Shown here: one piece after another, positions 35,277 to 44,086 of the stretch
How positions within the stretch are numbered: the first letter of the stretch is position 1
Layout: each line of letters opens with the position of its first letter
The notes under the pieces: model-generated
What the model was told of the DNA's origin: nothing
Databases searched by the model: none
The model's input: the letters and a program-made list of their open reading frames with translations, nothing else
Assembly (NCBI RefSeq): GCF_000735355.1
Contig: NZ_JMPI01000029.1
Span: 1-64,000, forward strand
Direction of reading: 5' to 3'
Source of the DNA: Buttiauxella agrestis ATCC 33320
GTDB taxonomy: Bacteria; Pseudomonadota; Gammaproteobacteria; Enterobacterales; Enterobacteriaceae
Length of the DNA: 64,000 nt
Made by a program: the position numbers and the translations under genes

Positions 35277-36191
35277 TCAACTCTCATCACCCTGCCGGGT
35301 GATGGCCCTGCGCAAGTAATTTAGTACTGTCGTGGCGGCCTCTGTCATCGACGAGTGATTCAGCGTCACCGCCCCGACATCCATATACGTGGTGCTATCC
35401 GCAATACTGCGGCGCATAACGCGCAAACCTTCAAGCGACCATGGGCGATAAACCAGGTCCGATAAAATCGTCACGCCCTTTCCTTTTGCCACCAGGCTGC
35501 GTACCGTTTCAAATGAGGTGGTGGTAAAGCTGATATTTGGACTGCCACCCTGCGAGCGCCAGTGCTCCGTGATCACATCCGGATATTCGTCAGTATCGAG
35601 TAGTAAAAATGGCAGGTTTTCGATATCGGCAAGATGAATGACCGACTGGTTTAATAGCGGATGACCCTGGGCCGCCCACAGACGACGGGGTGAACGAATA
35701 AAGATTTCAGTATTTAACGCGCTATCAGGTGGAATATTCGAGGTTAATAATAGCGAAAAATCTGTTTCTTGCCGTTTTAATGATTCGGTTAATACCTGCG
35801 GGTTGGCTTCGATGAAGTTAATCGTCATTAAGGGGAAATGCTGTTCAACTTCAAGAATAATCGCCGGTAATAAATAAGCAGAAAGGGTTTTGGCGATGCC
35901 TATATTCACCGTGCCTTTTTCCAGCTGGGGCTGATATAACAAATCGTCTATCGCAATCTGGCTGTCATTAATTATTTTACGTGCGTAATGCGCAAAGCGC
36001 TCACCGGCGGCCGTAAGCTGAATCCCCTTTGGCAGGCGAATAAATAACTGGTTGTTTAGTGTGGATTCGAGATTGCGCATCGCAACCGTCATTGATGACT
36101 GCGAGATATTACATTGCGACGCGGCTTTAGATATCTGTTGCGTCTGTGCTAAAGCGATGAAAAATTCCAGTTGCCGCAATGTGAATCTCAT
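35277..36191 (-). CDS. LysR-family transcriptional regulator
   Basis: A 304-residue LysR-type regulator with an N-terminal helix-turn-helix (MRFTLRQLEFFIALAQTQQI, SKAASQCNISQSSMTVAMRNLE) and a substrate-binding-like effector domain (about 90-300). It is divergent from an EamA-family exporter gene across 155 bp, which is its likely target. No substrate can be inferred. It converges with tynA, and no link to amine catabolism is visible. Confidence 0.9.
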   Translation of the reverse strand: MRFTLRQLEFFIALAQTQQISKAASQCNISQSSMTVAMRNLESTLNNQLFIRLPKGIQLTAAGERFAHYARKIINDSQIAIDDLLYQPQLEKGTVNIGIAKTLSAYLLPAIILEVEQHFPLMTINFIEANPQVLTESLKRQETDFSLLLTSNIPPDSALNTEIFIRSPRRLWAAQGHPLLNQSVIHLADIENLPFLLLDTDEYPDVITEHWRSQGGSPNISFTTTSFETVRSLVAKGKGVTILSDLVYRPWSLEGLRVMRRSIADSTTYMDVGAVTLNHSSMTEAATTVLNYLRRAITRQGDES

Positions 36192-36346
36192 AGTTTTAAA
36201 CTATACCTCGCCACGAAAAAGATGAATTAGATTTTCACTCATCGCAATTTTAGCATGGTAGTCCACAAATCGATGTTCTTATTATCCTTCGGATATGCAT
36301 TGAATCTATAGCTGAGTGGTTTAAACCGTCTTCAGGAACTGAAATT

Positions 36347-37267
36347 ATGCCGTATTTACTGTTAAGCCTTGCTGCCTGTTTCTGGGGCGGAAACTATGTG
36401 GTTGGCCATGTGTTAGTGGCGCAGGTTGACCCTATTGTCTTGTCGGAAGCCCGCTGGATGCTCACCGCGCTGTTGCTTATCAGTCTCTATTTTCGTCAGA
36501 TAAAATCACAGTGGGCGGCGATGACGGAGGCCAAATACACGGTGTTTTTCCTCGCATTGTGTGGGCAAGTATTATTCCCGGTGACGCTGTACGTTGGCCT
36601 GCAATATACCTCTTCATTAAATGCGGCGATTTATTTATCCACCACGCCCGCATTGGTGTTGCTGATCAATAAGTTTATTTTCAAAGAGGCGATCTCGCGG
36701 CGCAATATTTATGGCGTGGTGCTCAGTTCGTTGGGGGTGATATATCTGGTGATGCAGGGCGACCTTTTACATTTGAATACGCTCAAAAATTTGAACCGTG
36801 GCGATGTCTGGACGATGGCGTCGGCCATTAGCTGGGCACTTTATTGCGCTTTCTTGCGCCTCAAACCCAAACAGATTGGGGGTAACGCCTTTGTCGCGGT
36901 GAGCGCGGCGATTGGCGCCATCGTGCTGCTGCCCGTTTTATCGTTTTACTCTGCCACTCATTTTGGCCCGCCGTTAAAGTTGTCTTTAGATCCGGGCTTC
37001 ATGTTGGGACTGGCTTATCTGGTTATCTTCCCGTCGTGGCTATCTTATCTGCTGTGGAATAAAGGCATTCAGGCGATTGGCGCGACGCGGGGTGAAGTTT
37101 ATTCGCACCTGATTCCACTGACTGGCGGCGTGTTTAGCGTACTGTTTCTCAACGTGCCGTTACACGGTTTTCACCTGATCAGCGCCCTGCTTATTGCGCT
37201 GGGAATTGCTCTTTGCTCGATGGCCCCAAAGCAGAAGCTTTTAGCTCCTGACCCATACAGTCGATAA
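36347..37267 (+). CDS. EamA-family DMT transporter
   Basis: A 306-residue inner-membrane protein with ten predicted helices in two EamA repeats (about 5-135 and 150-292), as in RhaT- and YdcZ-superfamily drug/metabolite exporters. AGGAA precedes the ATG. A strong rho-independent terminator follows at once, so it is a single-gene unit, probably controlled by the divergent LysR protein. The cargo is unknown. Confidence 0.88.
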   Translation: MPYLLLSLAACFWGGNYVVGHVLVAQVDPIVLSEARWMLTALLLISLYFRQIKSQWAAMTEAKYTVFFLALCGQVLFPVTLYVGLQYTSSLNAAIYLSTTPALVLLINKFIFKEAISRRNIYGVVLSSLGVIYLVMQGDLLHLNTLKNLNRGDVWTMASAISWALYCAFLRLKPKQIGGNAFVAVSAAIGAIVLLPVLSFYSATHFGPPLKLSLDPGFMLGLAYLVIFPSWLSYLLWNKGIQAIGATRGEVYSHLIPLTGGVFSVLFLNVPLHGFHLISALLIALGIALCSMAPKQKLLAPDPYSR

Positions 37268-37283
37268 AATATGCGTTAGCTAC

Positions 37284-37315
37284 CGCTGTCTCAGTTATGG
37301 CTGAGACAGCGTTTT
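37284..37315 (+). terminator. Rho-independent terminator of the EamA gene
   Basis: CGCTGTCTCAG (37284-37294), loop TTATGG, perfect arm CTGAGACAGCG (37301-37311), then TTTT. An 11-bp perfect stem with a T-run. Confidence 0.88.
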
Positions 37316-37328
37316 ATGAGGTATCGAC

Positions 37329-37802
37329 TTAATTATCGCAATGGCCTTGTTGAGCCATCTTCACTTCTGGTTTGGAAACTACGCGCTTACCTTCGGTTTC
37401 TGAAGATTCGCTCAAACCTGCACCACCGACAAATGCCCCCATCTTTATATATTGTCTGATGAAGTAGTTTTTACCTGCTTGCATGAATAACGACAGATCA
37501 TTTGGCGAGAATTCGGACTCAGTAGAAATCTTGTGAGTCTGATTGCCTGTTACTTGTGTATAGAAGAACGTTCTGTCCGCAGTTTCACCCACGCATTTAC
37601 CATCGACATACACATCTTTTTTAAGTGATTTACCCGCAAAGCTATCGCGATAAATATATAGTCCAGCTTTATTTTGCTCTGGCGCGGGGAATGTTTTGGC
37701 ATTAATTGATTCTTGCTCTGGAGCCAAAGGGACGCTAGCACATCCACTGAGCAGTAACGCGGCTAAAACAGAGGCAGAGAGAAATAAGTTTTTAGTTTTC
37801 AT
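37329..37802 (-). CDS. DUF2846 lipoprotein
   Basis: A 157-residue predicted lipoprotein with signal peptide MKTKNLFLSA and lipobox LLSGC. A DUF2846-type domain follows (AGLYIYRDSFAGKSLKKDV, a VDGKCVGE loop, YFIRQYIKMG). DUF2846 proteins are envelope lipoproteins of unknown function. The start at 37802 has AAGGA upstream; an upstream in-frame Met would mask the signal peptide. It stands alone. Confidence 0.82.
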   Translation of the reverse strand: MKTKNLFLSASVLAALLLSGCASVPLAPEQESINAKTFPAPEQNKAGLYIYRDSFAGKSLKKDVYVDGKCVGETADRTFFYTQVTGNQTHKISTESEFSPNDLSLFMQAGKNYFIRQYIKMGAFVGGAGLSESSETEGKRVVSKPEVKMAQQGHCDN

Positions 37803-38154
37803 TCGCGCAAATCCTTTTATATCAACTGTGTGTTTTTTATTTTGTGAGCGCAAAAAAGACGCAAGCATCTGAAAGATACTTGCTCACACTCAATAATTTA
37901 AGACGGAGTAATGTCTCTAATGATGAATAAAACGTCAAGCAATCAATAGGATAAGTACTAATAATGGTAGGGATGTCTATTTCATTCGTTCCTTAACTTA
38001 AATTTCCCCGAGAATCTTCCAGGTACAATAAACAATGAGTAAGATCGTAAATATAAAATTACACACTCTGTAACCCTCATTTGACGACCTCACCACAATC
38101 CCTTACCCTGCGCGGCATAATCTCGTTATTACAAGCGTAAATTCAGAGGGAAGC
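37803..38154. other. Intergenic region between the DUF2846 gene and tyrP
   Basis: 352 bp, AT-rich, carrying divergent promoters. The only specific sites recognised are two TyrR boxes at 38046-38086. No gene was seen. Confidence 0.6.
38046..38086. promoter_or_regulatory. Two adjacent TyrR boxes upstream of tyrP
   Basis: CGTAAA-N6-ATTACA (38046-38063) and TGTAAC-N6-TTGACG (38069-38086) fit the TyrR consensus TGTAAA-N6-TTTACA at 10 of 12 and 9 of 12 positions. Both keep the essential G and C 14 bp apart. Their centres are 23 bp apart, as for the strong/weak pair of E. coli tyrP. The second box also forms a -35-like TTGACG. Confidence 0.65.
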
Positions 38155-39366
38155 GTGAAGAATCGCACTCTTGGCAGTATCTTTATCGTCGCCGGAACCA
38201 CCATTGGCGCAGGAATGTTGGCAATGCCACTGGCTTCTGCGGGCGTAGGTTTTGGCGTCACATTGCTTTTACTGGTCGGCCTGTGGGGGTTGATGTGTTA
38301 CACCGCGCTGCTGTTGGTGGAAGTTTATCAACATGTATCCGCCGACACCGGGCTTGGCACCCTTGCCCGCCGCTACCTGGGGAAACCTGGGCAATGGCTG
38401 ACCGGCTTTAGCATGTTGTTCCTGATGTATGCCCTGACGGCGGCATATATCAGCGGCGCGGGGGAGCTATTATCGGCAAGCCTTAGCCAGTGGTTTTCTA
38501 CCGATATTTCAGTGACGAGCGGGGTTTTGCTGTTCACGATTGTTGCCGGAGGGATTGTCTGCATCGGCACGCACATGGTGGATATGTTCAACCGCGTGTT
38601 GTTCAGCGCAAAAATAGTCATGTTAGTGGTGATGCTGGCGCTGATGATGCCGCACATCCACCACACTAATTTGCTGACGTTGCCGCTGGAAAAAGGCCTC
38701 GCGCTTTCGGCGATTCCAGTGATTTTCACTTCGTTTGGTTTCCACGGCAGCGTGCCGAGTATTGTCAGTTATCTCGATGGCAACCTGCGCAAACTGCGCT
38801 GGGTGTTTATCATCGGCAGCGCCATTCCGTTAGTCGCCTATATCTTCTGGCAAATCGCCACACTGGGCGCGATTGACTCGGGTGTATTCAGCGGGCTGTT
38901 AGCCAGCCATTCAGGGCTAAATGGTTTGTTGCAGGCGGTGCGTGAAGTGGTGGCCTCGCCGCACGTCGAACTGGCGGTGCATCTGTTCGCCGATCTGGCA
39001 CTGGCGACGTCGTTCCTTGGGGTTTCGCTAGGGCTGTTTGATTACCTGGGCGACCTGTTTAACCGCAACCGCAAGGCGTCCGGGCGCATGCAAACCGGGC
39101 TGATGACCTTTGTGCCACCGCTGGTATTCGCGCTGTTCTATCCGCAAGGGTTTGTGATGGCGCTGGGTTATGCCGGTGTGGCACTGGCAATTCTGGCATT
39201 GATTATCCCATCTTTGCTGGTCTGGAAAAGCCGCCAGGTGCAAACGGAAACGGTTTACCGTGTGGCTGGCGGAAAACCGTTGCTGATTCTGGTGTTCGCC
39301 TGCGGTATCGCTGTGATTGTGATTCAGGCGCTGATCGCCAGCGGCGCATTACCGGAAGTCGGTTAA
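38155..39366 (+). CDS. tyrP: Tyrosine-specific transport protein TyrP
   Basis: A 403-residue proton-coupled tyrosine importer of the aromatic amino acid permease (AAAP/Mtr) family, with 11 predicted membrane helices. It is highly similar to E. coli TyrP throughout ([38 protein letters not shown]) and has the same length. The start is GTG at 38155 with GAGGGAA just upstream. TyrR boxes in the promoter support regulation by TyrR with tyrosine or phenylalanine. Confidence 0.95.
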   Translation: MKNRTLGSIFIVAGTTIGAGMLAMPLASAGVGFGVTLLLLVGLWGLMCYTALLLVEVYQHVSADTGLGTLARRYLGKPGQWLTGFSMLFLMYALTAAYISGAGELLSASLSQWFSTDISVTSGVLLFTIVAGGIVCIGTHMVDMFNRVLFSAKIVMLVVMLALMMPHIHHTNLLTLPLEKGLALSAIPVIFTSFGFHGSVPSIVSYLDGNLRKLRWVFIIGSAIPLVAYIFWQIATLGAIDSGVFSGLLASHSGLNGLLQAVREVVASPHVELAVHLFADLALATSFLGVSLGLFDYLGDLFNRNRKASGRMQTGLMTFVPPLVFALFYPQGFVMALGYAGVALAILALIIPSLLVWKSRQVQTETVYRVAGGKPLLILVFACGIAVIVIQALIASGALPEVG

Positions 39367-40257
39367 TTACACCAGTCCGGTATTCACCCGTTTGCCTATC
39401 TCTTTAAGCTGGGAGTATTTTTCCAGCAGAGATGGGCCGTCATCAAGACTCATGGCGAACATCCACATGTACGTCATGACGGAATAAATATGCCCGGCGT
39501 TCCCGACGCCTTTCGCGGTCATCAGAAAGATGGTCGTGGCAAACAGGAACGCGGCGGCAATACCTATTGATAAATAACCGAATGCTTCACGGTCAGACAG
39601 GCGAATACGCACGCGGGCTAAAAAGTCGTAATGCTTGTTTAGCGTATTTTCACTGGCTGTGCCCACGAACCCGACCTCTTTCTCCAGTCTGTCATTGAGC
39701 TTTTCATACAGCATTTCGTTTTTGCGTGTATAGCTCGGTAGAAACAGCGAGAAGAAAATCAGCACCGCCAGACACGCCACCCCGGCCCAGAACTCTATCG
39801 TCAGCAGCATCACCACGGCACCGATTATTGATGCCACGGAAGTAATCAGCAGCGGCAGGTGTGTCTCGAAGAAATTGACGAATTCACGTGACAACGTCAC
39901 ACGCGCAGCGATAGTCGAATGGCTATGCGCATCTTTACGCTGCGCCACAATCACCGGCACGGCCAGTTCCGCATAAATTCTGGCAAAGGTGCGGGTGTCC
40001 ATGCTGCGGCGTGCCGCGCCAATCGCCCACATCACAAAGACCACCAGCGCATACAGCAATGCATGAAGCGGCTTGCCTTTGATAATGGCGTTAATAGCAA
40101 AACCGGCCATCAGCGGGTAAAGCAGGTAAATGATGTTTTCGGCGACCACCAGCATCAGAGTAATGACTAATTTTTTACTGTGGAGTTTTGCGAGTTTTTT
40201 GATGGTTTTTAATGCACCGCGTGAAGGCTGAAGCTGCGCGGCTTGTGAGGTTTCCAT
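39367..40257 (-). CDS. Orphan ABC transporter six-helix membrane domain protein
   Basis: A 296-residue protein with an ABC exporter-type membrane domain (helices from about 28 to 270) and no nucleotide-binding domain: no Walker A or LSGGQ is present and the frame ends normally. Such stand-alone proteins are annotated as 'ABC transporter six-transmembrane domain-containing'. The start at 40257 (METSQAAQLQ) is chosen because a TTG start at 40299 would cross the first operator. It is divergent from the TetR gene, which probably represses it. A partner ATPase is not encoded nearby. Confidence 0.8.
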   Translation of the reverse strand: METSQAAQLQPSRGALKTIKKLAKLHSKKLVITLMLVVAENIIYLLYPLMAGFAINAIIKGKPLHALLYALVVFVMWAIGAARRSMDTRTFARIYAELAVPVIVAQRKDAHSHSTIAARVTLSREFVNFFETHLPLLITSVASIIGAVVMLLTIEFWAGVACLAVLIFFSLFLPSYTRKNEMLYEKLNDRLEKEVGFVGTASENTLNKHYDFLARVRIRLSDREAFGYLSIGIAAAFLFATTIFLMTAKGVGNAGHIYSVMTYMWMFAMSLDDGPSLLEKYSQLKEIGKRVNTGLV

Positions 40258-40283
40258 GACTTTAATTTCTTTAGTTGTTATTC

Positions 40284-40334
40284 TTGAGCGGTTGCTCAAA
40301 GAATGAAAAGAGTCTATTTGAGCACTTGCTCAAA
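40284..40334. promoter_or_regulatory. Two TetR-type operators in the divergent promoter
   Basis: TTGAGC-GGTT-GCTCAA (40284-40299) and TTTGAGC-ACTT-GCTCAAA (40317-40334) are perfect palindromes with the same half-site and a 4-bp spacer. Their centres are 34 bp apart. They lie between the TetR and ABC-domain starts, so TetR autorepression and repression of the membrane protein are likely. Confidence 0.8.
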
Positions 40335-40352
40335 GTCAACCAGGGTACTGTG

Positions 40353-40940
40353 ATGAAAGAAAAAGCATCTGTTCTGAAAGAGAATATTCTCGATGCCGCG
40401 ATCGTGCTGTTCACTGAAAAAGGGGTGGAAAAAGTCACCACGCGTGAATTAACCGAGCAAGTCGGCATCGCCCGCAGCCATATTTATCACTATTTCCCCG
40501 ACTGGCAGACGCTGTGTCTCGAAGCATTTTCGCGTTTCATGTATGCAGAGCTGGAAACGTTTAGCCAAAAGTCTTGCGCGCTGCCGCCTGAGCAGGGATT
40601 GAAGATTTTTATCGAAGACTATTTACCCGACCGCGCCGACGCAGTTTGGGAGCTGTATGGCTCGTTGTGGCGTCTCGCGGTGCATAACAAGGTGTATGCC
40701 GACTTTGCGCTAACGCTGACTGAAAAGTGGGATGCGTTGCTGGCGAATATCATTCGCGCAGGCATTGAAAGCGGCGTATTTCGCCAGACCGATGTCTGGC
40801 GAGTGACCCGCCAGCTTGGTGCGTTGCTGAACGGGTACTCGGATCAACTGATCATCGACAGCGCCCCGCTGGCCAGAGATCAGGCGCTGGAAGATATTTA
40901 TGGTTTTATTGAGCAGGTTTTGCTCGTTGTTAAGCGTTAA
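40353..40940 (+). CDS. TetR-family transcriptional regulator
   Basis: A 195-residue repressor. The N-terminal TetR helix-turn-helix contains ILDAAIVLFTEKGVEKVTTRE and IARSHIYHYFPDWQTL. The C-terminal ligand domain spans about 75-195. The start at 40353 (MKEKASVLKE) has AGGGT upstream, beyond both operators; a longer frame would overlap them. Its stop abuts the stop of the convergent binding-protein gene with no spacer. The ligand is unknown. Confidence 0.88.
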   Translation: MKEKASVLKENILDAAIVLFTEKGVEKVTTRELTEQVGIARSHIYHYFPDWQTLCLEAFSRFMYAELETFSQKSCALPPEQGLKIFIEDYLPDRADAVWELYGSLWRLAVHNKVYADFALTLTEKWDALLANIIRAGIESGVFRQTDVWRVTRQLGALLNGYSDQLIIDSAPLARDQALEDIYGFIEQVLLVVKR

Positions 40941-41837
40941 TCAAGGATAAGTAATGCCGGGCGGATTCACCTCAGACGCCGCGACTTCTTCGCCCTTTTC
41001 TCCCCAACGGTCGAGAACCTGCTGATATTCGCCACGTTTCACCGCACCATCAAGCGCGGCTTGTAAGGCATAAACCAGCCCGTTGCCTTTTTTGGTGGTA
41101 GTGGCGACATACGCTTTTTTAGGCCCAAGCCCCACAACGCGTGTTTTCCCGGTTAACGCCGCTTTATAGGCGACCACACTTTGCGGGCCAAACGTTGCAT
41201 CTGCCCGGCCAGCCTGAATATACAGATTCCCTGAAGCGTCATCCGTCAGGTAAATCGGCTGGGCCGGTTTGCGCCCTTCACGTTCATTTTGCTCATTCCA
41301 ACCTAACAGGATCTTTTCCTGATTCGTGCCAGAACCCAAAATAATCCGTAACCCGGCAACATCTTCCGGGCCTGCAATTTTTTGAATCGGACTGTCCGAT
41401 TTCACCGAAAACGCCAGGAAATCTACGCGATAGGTCGCAAAATCAAACTTCGTTTTACGCTGCTCTGTCACCGCGATATTCACCAGGGCAACATCATATC
41501 GCCCGGACGTAATCCCCAGCGGCCAGTCTTCCCAGGCGGTCGGCACCAGTTTGAGTTTCAGCCCGAGGCTATCGGCCAGCAAACGGGCGATATCCGGATC
41601 GCTGCCGATCCGGGTGCGGTTATCGCTCGCCAGCATCGCAAGCGGTGGCGAATTGAGGGCGGAAATTGCCACCGTCAGCGTTCCCGGTTCAACAAATTGA
41701 TAGTTCTGCGGAATTTTACCGATAGCAATCGGATCTTTAGCCGTATGTATCGGCTGTTCATTCGCGTTCAGATCCAGACTTCCCTGAGCAAAGCTCGCGG
41801 TACTCAAAACAATCAGCGCCAGTGGGACAAATTTCAT
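40941..41837 (-). CDS. Amino-acid-type ABC substrate-binding protein (second copy)
   Basis: A 298-residue family 3 periplasmic binding protein with signal peptide (LSTASFAQG). It is clearly paralogous to the protein at 44087-45022: both share the segments ALNSPPL, DIARLLADSLGL or its variant, AWEDWPLGITSGRYD and LRIILGSGTNQE. It is the last gene of the eight-gene cluster, next to the ATPase gene. The importer presumably uses either binding protein, perhaps for different S-substituted cysteines. Confidence 0.87.
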   Translation of the reverse strand: MKFVPLALIVLSTASFAQGSLDLNANEQPIHTAKDPIAIGKIPQNYQFVEPGTLTVAISALNSPPLAMLASDNRTRIGSDPDIARLLADSLGLKLKLVPTAWEDWPLGITSGRYDVALVNIAVTEQRKTKFDFATYRVDFLAFSVKSDSPIQKIAGPEDVAGLRIILGSGTNQEKILLGWNEQNEREGRKPAQPIYLTDDASGNLYIQAGRADATFGPQSVVAYKAALTGKTRVVGLGPKKAYVATTTKKGNGLVYALQAALDGAVKRGEYQQVLDRWGEKGEEVAASEVNPPGITYP

Positions 41838-41846
41838 GCCTGCTCC

Positions 41847-42626
41847 TTAAAGAACTTTCGATAAAAACTGACGCGTTCGCGAATGTTGCGGATGGTTAAG
41901 CACTTCGTCGCTGCTACCTTGCTCAACAATTTTGCCATCCACCATAAACACCACGTTATCCGCCACTTCCCGGGCAAAACCGATTTCATGGGTCACGACC
42001 ACCAGCGTAGTACCGGAACGCGCGAGCTTTTTGATGACGTCCAACACTTCGCCCACCAGTTCAGGGTCAAGCGCCGAGGTGGGCTCATCAAACAACATCA
42101 CGCGCGGGCGCAGCGCCAGAGCGCGGGCAATGGCGATACGTTGCTGCTGCCCGCCGGAAAGATGCCGTGACCAGGCGTCTGCTTTATTACGCAGCCCCAC
42201 CACATCCAGCAGTTGATACGCCTGTTCAACCGCCGCTTTGCGATTGAGTTGCTTATGGGCAATCGGCGCTTCAATCAGGTTTTCCAGCACCGTGAGATGC
42301 GGGAACAAATTGAAGTTCTGGAATACGTAACCAACGTTGACGCGCTGGCGCAGGATCTCTTTTTCTTTCAGCTCATACAGTTTGTCCCCGGACTGACGGT
42401 AGCCTATGTAATCGCCGTCAATCTGGATAAAACCTTCATCAACACGTTCCAGGTGGTTAATGGCCCGCAATAAGGTGGATTTACCGGAACCTGACGGCCC
42501 AAGGATCACCGTGACTGAACCCGGTTCCAGCTCGAGGGAAATATTATCCAGCGCTTTATGGCGGCCAAAATATTTACTGACGCCAGTAATCGAAATATGG
42601 CCGGTTGGATTATGGGACTGGAGCAT
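41847..42626 (-). CDS. Polar amino-acid ABC transporter ATPase
   Basis: A 259-residue HisP/GlnQ-type ATPase with Walker A GPSGSGKST, Q-loop VFQNFNLFPHLTVLENL, signature LSGGQQQR and Walker B RVMLFDEPTSALDPE. The start at 42626 (MLQSHNPTGHI) has AGGAGG upstream and overlaps the permease stop by 17 bp. It should drive the adjacent permease. The family resembles YxeO/YtmN of the Bacillus alkylcysteine operons. Confidence 0.93.
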   Translation of the reverse strand: MLQSHNPTGHISITGVSKYFGRHKALDNISLELEPGSVTVILGPSGSGKSTLLRAINHLERVDEGFIQIDGDYIGYRQSGDKLYELKEKEILRQRVNVGYVFQNFNLFPHLTVLENLIEAPIAHKQLNRKAAVEQAYQLLDVVGLRNKADAWSRHLSGGQQQRIAIARALALRPRVMLFDEPTSALDPELVGEVLDVIKKLARSGTTLVVVTHEIGFAREVADNVVFMVDGKIVEQGSSDEVLNHPQHSRTRQFLSKVL

Positions 42627-43560
42627 GGGCGGCCTCCTGAGTTTGCAGTACGGGCTGGCGTGGTGCCAGGCGGGCCGGACTTTGTTGATTGATAGCCGAG
42701 CGGCGTTCACTGCGAGCCAGCCAACGTTCGACCAGATGCTGAATCAAAGACAGTACGCTTGTGATAACCAGATACCAGACCGCGCCGACCATCAGCAGCG
42801 GGATCACTTCCTGGGTGCGGTTGTAAATCATCTGAATGGTGTAGAACAACTCCGGCATCGCCAGCACATAAACCATCGCCGTCCCTTTAGCGAGGCTGAT
42901 AATTTCATTGAAACCGGACGGTAAAATGGTCCGTAACGCCTGCGGCAGAATAATGCGCACCGTACGTCGCCATGCCGGAAGCCCTAACGCCGCAGCTGCT
43001 TCATATTGCCCGTGATCGACGCCGAGAAATCCGCCGCGAATAATCTCCGCCGTATACGCGCTTTGCACTAAAGTTAGCCCAACAACCGCCGTTGAAAACT
43101 GGCCGAGCACGTTAATGGTCTGATAGCTTCCCCAACTGATTTGGGTGAACGGAATACCAATCGAAAGTGTGTCGTACAAATAGGAGAAGTTATAGAGGAT
43201 GATCAGCACCACAATCAGCGGCAGTGAGCGAAACAGCCAGATATAACCCCACGCCAGACTATTCAATAGCCATGATGATGAGAGCCTGGCCAGCGCCAGC
43301 AATCCCCCAAATACGACACTCAGCGCGGTGCCAATCAGCGTCAGCAGCAATGTTTGCGCCAGCCCTTCCAGAATCACCGGATCAAAGAACCAGCGGGCAA
43401 ACACGCTCCATTCCCAGCGCGGGTTAAACGCCACCGACTGAACCACAATCGCCAACACAAACAGGGCGACAATCGCCCCGAAAGTGCGCCACGGATAACG
43501 CGCCGGAACCACTTTGATAGTTGATGGGGTGTTTGAAGGTGTATTTGAAGGTGTTGTCAT
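42610..43560 (-). CDS. Polar amino-acid ABC transporter permease
   Basis: A 316-residue HisM-family permease. The membrane domain (about 22-290) contains the EAA-like loop EAAAALGLPAWRRTVRIILPQALR. The N-terminus carries a short Thr/Pro/Ser-rich repeat (TPSNTPSNTPS). Only one permease gene is present, so it should act as a homodimer. It matches YxeN-type permeases by gene context. Confidence 0.92.
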   Translation of the reverse strand: MTTPSNTPSNTPSTIKVVPARYPWRTFGAIVALFVLAIVVQSVAFNPRWEWSVFARWFFDPVILEGLAQTLLLTLIGTALSVVFGGLLALARLSSSWLLNSLAWGYIWLFRSLPLIVVLIILYNFSYLYDTLSIGIPFTQISWGSYQTINVLGQFSTAVVGLTLVQSAYTAEIIRGGFLGVDHGQYEAAAALGLPAWRRTVRIILPQALRTILPSGFNEIISLAKGTAMVYVLAMPELFYTIQMIYNRTQEVIPLLMVGAVWYLVITSVLSLIQHLVERWLARSERRSAINQQSPARLAPRQPVLQTQEAAHAPVP

Positions 43561-43569
43561 GATGATTCC

Positions 43570-44076
43570 TCAGGCCGTTTTCAGCTGCGCAACGGTTAGC
43601 TGTTTGGTAAACCGTAAGCGCCCGTCGAAAGGAGCCACGCTGTATTCTTCCCGGTCGCGGTAGATATCAAACTGCGATTGGTAATCAAGGCTCAGATACA
43701 GCTTCACCGCTTCCGGCTGGCGAAAGCCGGTGGTGAGATAAAGATGGCTGTAACCGGCAAGCAGCGCCCTGTTTTCCAGCTCCCGCATCATGCGCTGGGC
43801 AAGCCCTTGCTGACGTAATTCGGGATGCGTCCAGATACGTTTTATCTCGGCGGTAACTTCATCGAAAGGCTTATACGCGCCGGTAGCGATAATCTCGCCG
43901 TCACGTTCAAGCACGATGAACAACCCTTGAGGCGCCAGATACCATTCGGTTAATTCCACTTCCGCATCACGGGAAAAGTAGTCCCCGTAACGCGCTTCAT
44001 ATTCGCCAAACAGCCCGGCGATAATAGGCTGGAGTTCTGGTGCTTCCGGAGAAACATCACGAAATTGTTCACTCAT
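43570..44076 (-). CDS. GNAT-family N-acetyltransferase
   Basis: A 168-residue GNAT enzyme. The acetyl-CoA-binding motif A is visible (IKRIWTHPELRQQGLAQRMMRELE), followed by SHLYLTTGFRQPEAVKLY. The start at 44076 has AAGGAGA upstream. In the Bacillus alkylcysteine and S-(2-succino)cysteine pathways an N-acetyltransferase (SnaB, YxeL) acts first on the imported amino acid. The same role is inferred here from gene content. Confidence 0.85.
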   Translation of the reverse strand: MSEQFRDVSPEAPELQPIIAGLFGEYEARYGDYFSRDAEVELTEWYLAPQGLFIVLERDGEIIATGAYKPFDEVTAEIKRIWTHPELRQQGLAQRMMRELENRALLAGYSHLYLTTGFRQPEAVKLYLSLDYQSQFDIYRDREEYSVAPFDGRLRFTKQLTVAQLKTA

Positions 44077-44086
44077 GTTCGTCTCC

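Noticed and set aside
39367-40299. Longer start (TTG, 40299) for the orphan ABC membrane protein
   Set aside because: It would begin at the edge of the first TetR operator and lacks a ribosome site; the ATG at 40257 is preferred.
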